From an uncultured Lachnospiraceae bacterium (GTDB taxonomy: Bacteria; Bacillota; Clostridia; Lachnospirales; Lachnospiraceae): 61,833 nucleotides of DNA. A program made the translations under genes and the position numbers. The stretch lies in the NCBI GenBank assembly GCA_946403625.1, contig CAMJAP010000005.1, forward strand, positions 1-61,833, written 5' to 3'. The notes beneath the pieces are model-generated. The model made no database searches. It was not told the DNA's origin and saw only the letters and a list, made by a program, of their open reading frames with translations. Shown piece after piece: positions 24,384 to 32,482 of this stretch (positions within the stretch are counted from its first letter, which is position 1; every line of letters starts with the position of its first letter).

Positions 24384-26795
24384 ATGAATGCAAAAGTATT
24401 ACACACCTTAGAATTTGATAAAATAACGGAGATCCTTTCTTCTTTTACGGGCAGCACACCGGCCAAGCGTATGTGCGAGACCCTGCGCCCGTCCCAGAAT
24501 GCAGACTGGATCGAAGATGCCCAGGACCAGACTGCTGCCGCTCTGACCAGAATGTTAAAGAGCGACCGCCTGTCCTTCGGGGCCAATTTTGATGTACGCC
24601 AGCTTTTGAAGGATGCCGGCATCGGGCGCGCCCTTTCCATGGGCGAACTGCTCTCCATTGCCCGGCTGCTTCTTTGCGTGGGCGCATGCGCGGAATACGG
24701 AACCGAGACCGGTGCCCCTGTGGAAGAGCCGCAGGATTGCCTGGCCGATCTGTTCCTCCGTCTGGATCCGCTGACACAGCTGTCCAACGAGATCAGCCGC
24801 TGCATCCTCTCCGAAGAAGAGATGGCAGATAACGCATCCAAAGATCTGGCCGAGATCCGCCGGTCCTTCAATGTGATCACCGGTCGCATCCACAGCCAGC
24901 TCAATCATATGGTCAATCAGTCCCTGCGCAGTTATTTGCAGGACGCCGTCATCACCATGCGTGGCGACCGCTATTGTATCCCGGTCAAATCGGAATACAA
25001 ATCGCAGGTGCCGGGCATTGTGCACGACCAGTCTTCCACCGGTTCTACTTTCTTTATCGAACCGGCGGCCATCGTGGAACTGAACAACCAGCTCAATCAG
25101 TTAAAGCAAAAAGAGCAGGACGAGATCCGTCGCATCTTAGTCGCACTCTCCGCCCATGTGGCGCAGTACGGCGACATCATTGCCGAGGATCAAAAGACCC
25201 TGACACTTTTGGACTTTATCTTTGCCAAGGCAAAATACGCATTAAAACTCAATGCGACCCGGCCGTTATACAACACGGAACACCGCATCCATCTGCGCAA
25301 GGCAAGACATCCGCTCCTGGATCCGGCCAAAGCCGTTCCCATCGATGTTTCCCTGGGAAAAGACTACGATCTGCTGGTCATCACCGGTCCCAACACCGGC
25401 GGCAAGACGGTATCGTTAAAGACGGTTGGTCTGCTTACCTTAATGGGCCAGGCGGGATTGCACATCCCGGCACTGGATCGTTCGGAACTGTCCCTGTTCT
25501 CCGAAGTCTTTGCGGACATCGGTGACGAACAGAGCATTGAACAGAGCCTGTCCACCTTCTCTTCGCATATGACCTCGATCGTGCAGATCCTGAAAAAGGC
25601 GGATGCGGACAGTCTGTGTCTGTTTGACGAACTCGGCGCCGGCACCGATCCTACCGAAGGTGCGGCACTGGCGACCGCGATCTTAAACCACCTGCACACG
25701 CAGGGCATTCGCACCATGGCGACCACGCACTACAGCGAGCTCAAGATCTACGCCCTCTCTACGGAAGGGGTAGAAAACGCCAGCTGCGAATTTGATGTGG
25801 AAACTTTGAGTCCGACCTATCGTCTGCTCACCGGTATTCCGGGTAAGAGTAACGCGTTCGCCATTTCCAAGAAACTGGGGCTGTCCGATGACATCATCGA
25901 ATCCGCCGGCCAATACGTAAGCAGCGAATCGGAAAGTTTTGAAAACGTCATTGCCGATCTGGAACACAAACGCATCCAGCTGGAAAAAGAACGGGATGCC
26001 TTTGATGAACAGAAAAAAGATCTGGAAGCGCGCCTGAAAAATGTGGAAGAGCGCGAAGATAAACTGCAGAACCAGCGCGAGCAGATCCTAAAAGACGCGC
26101 GCGAGGAAGCCAAGGATATCCTGCAGGATGCCAAGGATGTGGCCGACGAGACCATCCGTGTATTCAACCAGCAGGGCAGTCAGATGAAGATCCAGACCAT
26201 GGAAAAGAAGCGCCAGAATGTGCGTGAATGGCTGTCCAAACAGGATGAGGCGATCTACCGCGAGGCAATGCAGAGCAGCAAGAAAAAGAAGCCGGAAGAA
26301 ACCGCCGGTCCCAAGATCCTGACGGCCAAAGAAGCGGTTCCCGGGACTCCGGTTCACATCATCTCCATGCAGGTAGACGGTGTGGTTCTGACGGCTCCGG
26401 ATAAGCATGGCAATGTACAGGTACAGTGCGGCATCATGCGATCCAAGGTACGCCTCGGCGATCTGACCCGTGCGCAGGCCCAGCCGGAAAGCACGGCCAA
26501 GAAGGCTGCCGCTACCAGAAAGGGCACTTTGGACATCAGCAAGGCATCCCATGTTTCCGCCGAGATCAATGTGATCGGCTCTACCGTGGATGATGCCATC
26601 GCCCGTATTGACAAATATCTCGACGATGCCTATATGACACATATGGAAAAAGTCCGTATCGTTCACGGCAAAGGCACCGGCGCCCTGCGAAAAGGCATTC
26701 ACGATTACCTGCGCAGCAATCCGGTAGTCAAAGGTTTTGCACTGGCCGCCCATGGGGAAGGCGATGCCGGCGTGACCGTAGTAGAATTTCGATAA
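24384..26795 (+). CDS. mutS2: MutS2 ATPase/endonuclease with Smr domain
   Basis: Homologue of MutS2, which limits recombination and, in Bacillus, rescues collided ribosomes. The ATPase has Walker A GPNTGGKTVSLKTVG near 335, DIGDEQSIEQSLSTFSSHM and Walker B-like LCLFDELGAGTDPTEGAAL. A long Glu/Lys/Arg coiled coil (about 520-630) follows, then a C-terminal Smr domain with VRIVHGKGTGALRKGIHDYL. The LDLRG motif at the Smr start reads INVIG here, so the Asp and Arg linked to nuclease activity are absent. ATG 24384 is used; a TTG 9 nt earlier is in frame. The length of 803 fits the family. Confidence 0.95.
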   Translation: MNAKVLHTLEFDKITEILSSFTGSTPAKRMCETLRPSQNADWIEDAQDQTAAALTRMLKSDRLSFGANFDVRQLLKDAGIGRALSMGELLSIARLLLCVGACAEYGTETGAPVEEPQDCLADLFLRLDPLTQLSNEISRCILSEEEMADNASKDLAEIRRSFNVITGRIHSQLNHMVNQSLRSYLQDAVITMRGDRYCIPVKSEYKSQVPGIVHDQSSTGSTFFIEPAAIVELNNQLNQLKQKEQDEIRRILVALSAHVAQYGDIIAEDQKTLTLLDFIFAKAKYALKLNATRPLYNTEHRIHLRKARHPLLDPAKAVPIDVSLGKDYDLLVITGPNTGGKTVSLKTVGLLTLMGQAGLHIPALDRSELSLFSEVFADIGDEQSIEQSLSTFSSHMTSIVQILKKADADSLCLFDELGAGTDPTEGAALATAILNHLHTQGIRTMATTHYSELKIYALSTEGVENASCEFDVETLSPTYRLLTGIPGKSNAFAISKKLGLSDDIIESAGQYVSSESESFENVIADLEHKRIQLEKERDAFDEQKKDLEARLKNVEEREDKLQNQREQILKDAREEAKDILQDAKDVADETIRVFNQQGSQMKIQTMEKKRQNVREWLSKQDEAIYREAMQSSKKKKPEETAGPKILTAKEAVPGTPVHIISMQVDGVVLTAPDKHGNVQVQCGIMRSKVRLGDLTRAQAQPESTAKKAAATRKGTLDISKASHVSAEINVIGSTVDDAIARIDKYLDDAYMTHMEKVRIVHGKGTGALRKGIHDYLRSNPVVKGFALAAHGEGDAGVTVVEFR

Positions 26796-26842
26796 TTAAG
26801 TTTCGTTAATACACAAAAACATTTCAGAAAGAAGGTATCTTC

Positions 26843-27547
26843 ATGGCAGAAAAACAACGCATTCTGATCGTAGACGATGACGAAAACATTGCAGAGCTGA
26901 TCAGCCTCTATCTGATCAAGGAATGTTTTGAGACCCGGATTGTCGGCGACGGCGAATCTGCTCTGATCGCAGTCAAAGAATTCAACCCGAATCTGATCCT
27001 GCTGGATCTGATGCTGCCGGGGATCGACGGCTATCAGGTCTGCCGTGAAGTCCGCAAGGAAGAGCTGCAGGTACCGATCATCATGCTCTCTGCCAAAGGC
27101 GAAGTCTTTGACAAAGTGCTGGGTCTGGAACTGGGTGCCGACGATTACATGGAAAAACCCTTCGACTCCAAGGAGCTGGTGGCCCGTGTCAAAGCCGTTC
27201 TGCGCCGCTACAAACCGGTGGTTGCCGAAGCACCGCAGCCGGAGCCGGAAAACGAAGTGCGCCTGACGGACCTTGTCATCAACCGTTCCAACTACAGCGT
27301 TACTTACCGCGGACACCGCGTGGAGATGCCGCCGAAGGAGCTGGAACTGTTGTATTTCCTGGCATCCCAGCCCAACCATGTGTATTCCCGCGAGCAGCTG
27401 TTAGACCAGATCTGGGGCTACGAATATGTGGGGGATACCCGTACCGTGGATGTACATATCAAACGTATCCGCGAAAAGATCGGCGATCACGAGCGTTGGA
27501 AGATCACCACGATCTGGGGCGTGGGCTACAAATTTGAATTGATGTAA
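26843..27547 (+). CDS. OmpR/PhoP-family response regulator
   Basis: A 234-residue two-component regulator with complete receiver: acidic trio DDD at 11-13, phosphoacceptor Asp55 (LILLDLMLPGIDGYQ) and Lys105 (DYMEKPFD). The winged-helix output has PPKELELLYFLASQPNHVYSRE and TRTVDVHIKRIREKIGDHER, close to ResD/WalR-type regulators. ATG 26843 has AGAAGG 8 nt upstream. It is cotranscribed with the histidine kinase 18 nt downstream. Targets unknown; mutS2 upstream is only 47 nt away and may share transcription. Confidence 0.93.
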   Translation: MAEKQRILIVDDDENIAELISLYLIKECFETRIVGDGESALIAVKEFNPNLILLDLMLPGIDGYQVCREVRKEELQVPIIMLSAKGEVFDKVLGLELGADDYMEKPFDSKELVARVKAVLRRYKPVVAEAPQPEPENEVRLTDLVINRSNYSVTYRGHRVEMPPKELELLYFLASQPNHVYSREQLLDQIWGYEYVGDTRTVDVHIKRIREKIGDHERWKITTIWGVGYKFELM

Positions 27548-27565
27548 CAGGGTCTGATCGGATCT

Positions 27566-29005
27566 ATGAAACGGACACTTTATATCAAACTTTTAATTGC
27601 ATATCTGATCTTTGCGATCTTCGGCTTTATCATCGTGGCTACCTTTATGCAACAGATGACCTTAAACCAGCTGCGAAAAAACAAAGCCGAAGAACTCTAT
27701 CGTACGGCATCGTGGCTGTCGGAAAACGATGCCCTGATGCTGTACAAAAATGAAATCTCCCTGAACAGTATGAAGATTCTTCTGGACGATAGTTCTGCCA
27801 TGCAGCAGGCGCGCATCCAGATCCTCAACCCTTCCGGTCTGGTCGTGGTCGACTCGGATATGCCGGTCGACGTGGACAATCCGGTGACGATCGAAGGCTT
27901 CGATATCACCGCGTTATCCGGTTCCTTTTACAGTGTGAGCACCTTTTATCATCAGTTCGAAACGGAACATCTTTCCGTTGCCGCGCCGATCACACTGGGA
28001 TATGCCGTTCGCGGTTATGTGGTCATGCACTACGATATGACCCATCTGCAGGATGCCGCCGATCATCTGCTTGATATCGACTACATCATGCTGATCATCC
28101 TGTTTTTGCTGTCCCTGATCATTCTGATCTTTTTTACGGAGCTGGTCTATATCCCGCTGCGTCGTATCATCGATGCGACCGAGCAGTATGCGGCCGGCAA
28201 CCTGCATTACGAGATCAACGTGGAAAGTGATGACGAGATCGGTTATCTGGCTGCTTCCCTGGCGTACATGGCACAGGAACTGGCCCGCGGCGAAGACAAC
28301 CAGAAACACATCGTGGCCAATGTCTCCCACGACTTCCGCTCTCCGCTGACCTCCATCAACGGCTTCCTAAAAGCGATGCAGGACGGCACCATCCCGCCCG
28401 AAATGTATCCGAAATACATCGACATCGTTTTGAATGAGACGGATCGTCTGATCAAACTGACCAACAATCTGCTCACCTTAAACAACCTAAACACCCAGGG
28501 TATGCTGCTGGAGAAAACGGACTTTGACATCAATATGGTCATCCGTCATACCGCGGCAACCTTTGAAGGCAGTTGCCGCGAGAAAAAGATCGCTATCGAG
28601 CTTTCCCTCACCGGCGATACCCTTCCGGTGACCGCGGATCTGACCCGTATCCAGCAGGTGCTCTACAACCTGATCGATAACGCGGTCAAGTTCAGTCACA
28701 AAAACTCCGTGGTCAAAGTCGAAACCACGGAGAAACACAACAAGGTATTTGTCTCCGTCAAAGACAGTGGTATCGGCATTCCCAAGGACAGCGTTCCTTA
28801 TGTCTTTGACCGTTTTTACAAATCCGATCTCTCCCGCGGTAAGGACAAAAAAGGAACAGGCCTCGGCCTGTCCATTACCCGTGAGATCATCCGCGCCCAC
28901 GGTGAAAACATCAATGTCATTTCCACCGAAGGCGTCGGAACGGAATTCATCTTTTCTCTTCCGCTCTGTGAAACCGAACCGGATGAGCCGGAAGATCTGG
29001 ATTAA
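27566..29005 (+). CDS. Membrane sensor histidine kinase
   Basis: A 479-residue sensor kinase: membrane helix at about 8-28, extracytoplasmic sensor about 30-170, second helix about 173-195, HAMP-type linker, then HisKA with His255 in HIVANVSHDFRSPLTSINGF. The ATPase lobe has an N box (QVLYNLIDNAVKFS), G1 DSGIGIPKDSVPYVFDRFYK and G2 GTGLGLSITREIIRAHG. The extracellular domain has a dCache/PhoR-like size. It is paired with the upstream regulator and ends 3 nt before the convergent GLUG protein gene. Signal unknown. Confidence 0.93.
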   Translation: MKRTLYIKLLIAYLIFAIFGFIIVATFMQQMTLNQLRKNKAEELYRTASWLSENDALMLYKNEISLNSMKILLDDSSAMQQARIQILNPSGLVVVDSDMPVDVDNPVTIEGFDITALSGSFYSVSTFYHQFETEHLSVAAPITLGYAVRGYVVMHYDMTHLQDAADHLLDIDYIMLIILFLLSLIILIFFTELVYIPLRRIIDATEQYAAGNLHYEINVESDDEIGYLAASLAYMAQELARGEDNQKHIVANVSHDFRSPLTSINGFLKAMQDGTIPPEMYPKYIDIVLNETDRLIKLTNNLLTLNNLNTQGMLLEKTDFDINMVIRHTAATFEGSCREKKIAIELSLTGDTLPVTADLTRIQQVLYNLIDNAVKFSHKNSVVKVETTEKHNKVFVSVKDSGIGIPKDSVPYVFDRFYKSDLSRGKDKKGTGLGLSITREIIRAHGENINVISTEGVGTEFIFSLPLCETEPDEPEDLD

Positions 29006-29008
29006 TTC

Positions 29009-32000
29009 CTATTTCTTTTTCTTCCTGTTCTTTTTGCGGCCTCCCAGAAGGATCGCCAGTATACCTGCTACGATCACACCGCCGACGGCCCCCAGGATCG
29101 TCAGCATGTGATCTTCATGCACGGAGATACAATAGATGCCTTCCAATCCCTGCATCTGTACCTGCACGTAGGAGCCGCGTTCCAGATACTCTGTCTCGAT
29201 CCAGTCCGTCCCATTGTATTGCCATACGCAGATCTTTTGCTTCCCGTACGGATTGTACAGACGCAGATCAAAACTCTCACCGGCATCCTTCCCGCTGTTT
29301 TCCACACAAACCCCGTAATACACCGTATCCGTATAACCGCTTTTTGCAAAGACCGGCAGATCCGCCGTCTGCACCACCAGCCGTGCCTCGTTATTAAAGT
29401 CATTGTCGATCATCGCCAGCTGTTTTCCGCTGACCGCATCCGTCTCCGCACTTTCGATCACGCGTACGCTGTCGGTATAGGTCGCCTTGATCACCATATT
29501 TCCCATGATCTCGCCGTCACCGATCTCCGGCCACACACCGTAGCATCCTTCTTTATTCGGGATCTCCGGATATTTGATCGAGGAGTAGGAATCCCCGTAA
29601 TTCACCCGCTGGGTTCCCAAAAACTGATCGTCCACACGGAAGGTCACCGTCAGGTAACGGAATGCGATGGGTGTTCCCGGCGTTGCCAGCAGATCCGCAT
29701 ACGCCATGGGTTCCGCCGCATCCTGATAGCTGATGCAGTCGATACCATAGAGCACTTCACTGACATAATGGTTGTTCGAAAGCTGATCCAGGCGGAGCAA
29801 CTGCGTATCCTCATCGATGGCGATCTGTCCGGCGATCGCACCGTTCCTTCCGGTACATCCGGTAATGGTCGGCATAGCATAACAACCGGTGATCGTGCTT
29901 CCGCTGCCGGCCACACCGCCCACATTATCGGCACCGGACAACGCACACAGCACATAACTGTCACGGATGATCGCCAGAGACTGTCCGGCGATCCCTCCGA
30001 CATAACTGCCTTCGGTACTCTCCACCGTTCCGTAGGTGTAACTGCCGCTGACCACACCGTTTCTCATAAAGCCCACGATGCCGCCCGCACCGTCATTCTT
30101 GGAGATAACATAGCCGCGGTTCGTACATCCCAGAATGATATTCCGCGAAGTATATCTGCCGCCGATGGAGATCTGCACACTGCCTGCGGCATTGCCTTCC
30201 GGATCTTCCTCATCAATCGCCATCGAACCGGTGATACCGCCAACATTCACATCACCGCGCACCGTTCCGTAATTGTAACTGCCGGCCGCTTTTCCGAGGG
30301 TTGCGTGTTCCAGATCCGCATCGGAAATATCCGCGTAGATGTAGTCGTAATTGTCTTCCTTGATCCCGTCGATCCGCTCGTTGACTTTGTTATAAATATC
30401 GTTGTAGATCAGATTGATCTGGTCATTGATCGTACGGATCTGCGCATTCACATCCTCGCTGTAATCCTGTGCGTGATCCCCCAGTCGCTGCATCGCCGCA
30501 GACATATTGTCCATCTGCTCCTGAATGTTATCCACATTCTTGTCCCAGTCTTCACGGACTTTGATCATCTGCAGATCATCCTGCGCATTCAGATAGGATA
30601 CGATGTCGCTCATCGAAGCCTGCGCCTTGTCCAGCGATTCCATCGAATCCTCCACTTCCGTCAGGGCATTCTCTACATCCTTGTGCACATCGGCAGATGC
30701 ATTCTCCAGGATCTGCGTGTACTCTTTGTACAGACCGCTCATCGCGTTGCGGGCCTGTGCAGCATCCTGCTCGGTTTCCGCCGCAGCTTCCGCCAGTTCC
30801 GAGGTGTCCGGATCCGGTCTCAGATCCGTGATCCGATCATGCAGTTGCGACAGATCGTCCTTTCCGTCTTCCAACAACTGTTCCGGATCAGTCTCCTGCG
30901 GATCCGGCAGTTCGATATGCAGGTCCTCCGGGTTCGGCAGCTCTGTATCGATCGCATTCGGATCCGGCAGTTCCACATCTACCCCGTTCGGATCCGGCAG
31001 ATTCTCTTCGATCTTTTGCGCTTCCCCTTCCATCATTTCATAAATACGGTCCGCATCGTTTTTCATATCCCGGGAGCTGTTTTCGAGGGTGTCGGTATAG
31101 CCGTCCAGTCTCTGTTTCTGCTCTTCCGAAATATTCCCGCTCAAAAACAGATGCTCGTTGAGTTTTTTCATATCCGCTGCCAGCGCATCGGCATGGTCTC
31201 CGGCCGCAGTCACATTATCCGTGACTCCCGGCATCATTCCCAGCACATGCGAAGCTCTCTGTCCGGCAGCATTCACCACATCGGTATTGTCATTCACATA
31301 CGCCGATGCCTGATCCGCCATCGTACCGCCGGTGCTGACGGCATTATCCGCATAACCCCGCAGCGCTTCCAGATCTGCCTTGACCTGCGCATTATCGCTA
31401 TCCATCATATAGGTCAGCTGGTTGACCATACTGTGCAGATCGTTCACATCGTTATGGATCGAATCTTCCTCATTCAGTTCCAGATACGGCTCCATCTGAC
31501 CGACGATACCGCCGATATCTTTACGGCCCAGCACGATCCCCCGGTTGGAACAGTTGCTCACCAGACCGGTCTGTCTGCCGATGATCCCGCCGATGTTATA
31601 GCCGGCATGCTCGTAACCGATGGTGCCGTCGTTTACACAACCGATCACGGCCCCTCTGGAATACCCCGCGATCCCGCCGGTATCTACACCGCTCTGCCGC
31701 CGGATCTGGGTGAGATCCGATTCGTCATCCGTCAGGTTCTCCAAAAGATCCGTATTCATTTTATCTTCTTCGGTGATCCACTCCACGCTGTCGTTTAAGT
31801 TTCCGGCATTGCTGCAGCCGTAGATCATACCGTAATTCTTTCCGCAGATCCCGCCGGTAAAATAATAGCCGGACAGCGTACCGGTATTCTCGCTGTTTAA
31901 GATCTCACCTTCCGCAGTGTTCACACCCGCAACACCGCCGGTTTCCGACTTGCCGTAGATCCTTCCGTCAAAACTGCAGCCGCTGATCCTGCCGGAATTG

Positions 32001-32482
32001 ATACCGCACAGACCGCCCGTTACCTGCTGTTTCCCCTGCGCATGGATCGTTCCGTTCAGGTGCAGATTCTGGACCGTCGCACCTTCTCCGATGTAGCGGA
32101 AAAAGCCCGTGACATATCCGTCACCGCCATAGTTGTATCCCGAGATCGTATAGCCGTTGCCTTCAAAATGTCCGCAAAAGATCGGGATCGTAGTAAAATC
32201 GGTGTTGTTCAGACGGATATCCGCCATCAGTACCACATCCTTGTTTCTGGAAAAACTGTCGGTATGGCACTGCTCCGCAAAGGCGATCAGATCTTCCGCC
32301 GTACTGATCTCGATCCGCTCGCGTTCGTTTTCCGTACCGGCAGATTCGCCCTCCGGCACATCCTCTCCGGGTTCATAGCAGACGAGCCCGTTCGTATATC
32401 CCGCCGTTACGTCTGCTGCATTTCCAAACAGCATCCCACCGGCAACCATCACAGAAAGCATTCGATAAAATTGATTACGCAT
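29009..32482 (-). CDS. Giant GLUG-repeat/coiled-coil membrane-anchored surface protein
   Basis: An exported protein of about 1157 residues. Signal peptide MRNQFYRMLSVMVAGGMLFG; then GLUG-type beta-helix repeats (GGICGKNYGMIYGCSNAGN, GGIAGYSRGAVIGCVNDG) to about 330. A long helical part follows, about 340-750, with heptad-like coils and a tandem repeat of LPDPN units. More GLUG repeats come after it (GGITGSMAIDEE, VGGIAGQSLAIIRDSYVL), then an InlB-like beta repeat (VTFRVDDQFLGTQRVNYGDSY). It ends in one membrane helix and a basic tail (RKKNRKKKK), so the bulk is outside. ATG 32482 overlaps the mmpL stop by 8 nt. I infer it works with that exporter as an extracellular shaft or adhesin; no enzyme motif is seen. 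Confidence 0.8.
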   Translation of the reverse strand: MRNQFYRMLSVMVAGGMLFGNAADVTAGYTNGLVCYEPGEDVPEGESAGTENERERIEISTAEDLIAFAEQCHTDSFSRNKDVVLMADIRLNNTDFTTIPIFCGHFEGNGYTISGYNYGGDGYVTGFFRYIGEGATVQNLHLNGTIHAQGKQQVTGGLCGINSGRISGCSFDGRIYGKSETGGVAGVNTAEGEILNSENTGTLSGYYFTGGICGKNYGMIYGCSNAGNLNDSVEWITEEDKMNTDLLENLTDDESDLTQIRRQSGVDTGGIAGYSRGAVIGCVNDGTIGYEHAGYNIGGIIGRQTGLVSNCSNRGIVLGRKDIGGIVGQMEPYLELNEEDSIHNDVNDLHSMVNQLTYMMDSDNAQVKADLEALRGYADNAVSTGGTMADQASAYVNDNTDVVNAAGQRASHVLGMMPGVTDNVTAAGDHADALAADMKKLNEHLFLSGNISEEQKQRLDGYTDTLENSSRDMKNDADRIYEMMEGEAQKIEENLPDPNGVDVELPDPNAIDTELPNPEDLHIELPDPQETDPEQLLEDGKDDLSQLHDRITDLRPDPDTSELAEAAAETEQDAAQARNAMSGLYKEYTQILENASADVHKDVENALTEVEDSMESLDKAQASMSDIVSYLNAQDDLQMIKVREDWDKNVDNIQEQMDNMSAAMQRLGDHAQDYSEDVNAQIRTINDQINLIYNDIYNKVNERIDGIKEDNYDYIYADISDADLEHATLGKAAGSYNYGTVRGDVNVGGITGSMAIDEEDPEGNAAGSVQISIGGRYTSRNIILGCTNRGYVISKNDGAGGIVGFMRNGVVSGSYTYGTVESTEGSYVGGIAGQSLAIIRDSYVLCALSGADNVGGVAGSGSTITGCYAMPTITGCTGRNGAIAGQIAIDEDTQLLRLDQLSNNHYVSEVLYGIDCISYQDAAEPMAYADLLATPGTPIAFRYLTVTFRVDDQFLGTQRVNYGDSYSSIKYPEIPNKEGCYGVWPEIGDGEIMGNMVIKATYTDSVRVIESAETDAVSGKQLAMIDNDFNNEARLVVQTADLPVFAKSGYTDTVYYGVCVENSGKDAGESFDLRLYNPYGKQKICVWQYNGTDWIETEYLERGSYVQVQMQGLEGIYCISVHEDHMLTILGAVGGVIVAGILAILLGGRKKNRKKKK
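30881..31000 (-). repeat. Four 30-nt in-frame repeats encoding LPDPN units
   Basis: GATCCGGCAG or a one- to two-base variant recurs exactly every 30 nt at 30901, 30931, 30961 and 30991. It encodes four decapeptides: LPDPNGVDVE, LPDPNAIDTE, LPNPEDLHIE, LPDPQETDPE. This is a coding repeat in the middle of the helical region, giving an acidic, Pro-rich hinge. Confidence 0.9.

Noticed and set aside
30881-31000. 30-nt period as a CRISPR array
   Set aside because: Units are contiguous, in frame and encode decapeptides; there are no unique spacers.
29108-31798. An 896-codon open frame opposite the GLUG protein gene
   Set aside because: It is antisense to a gene with signal peptide, repeats and anchor; its translation is His/Ile/Arg-rich with no domain or SD. 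Shadow frame.
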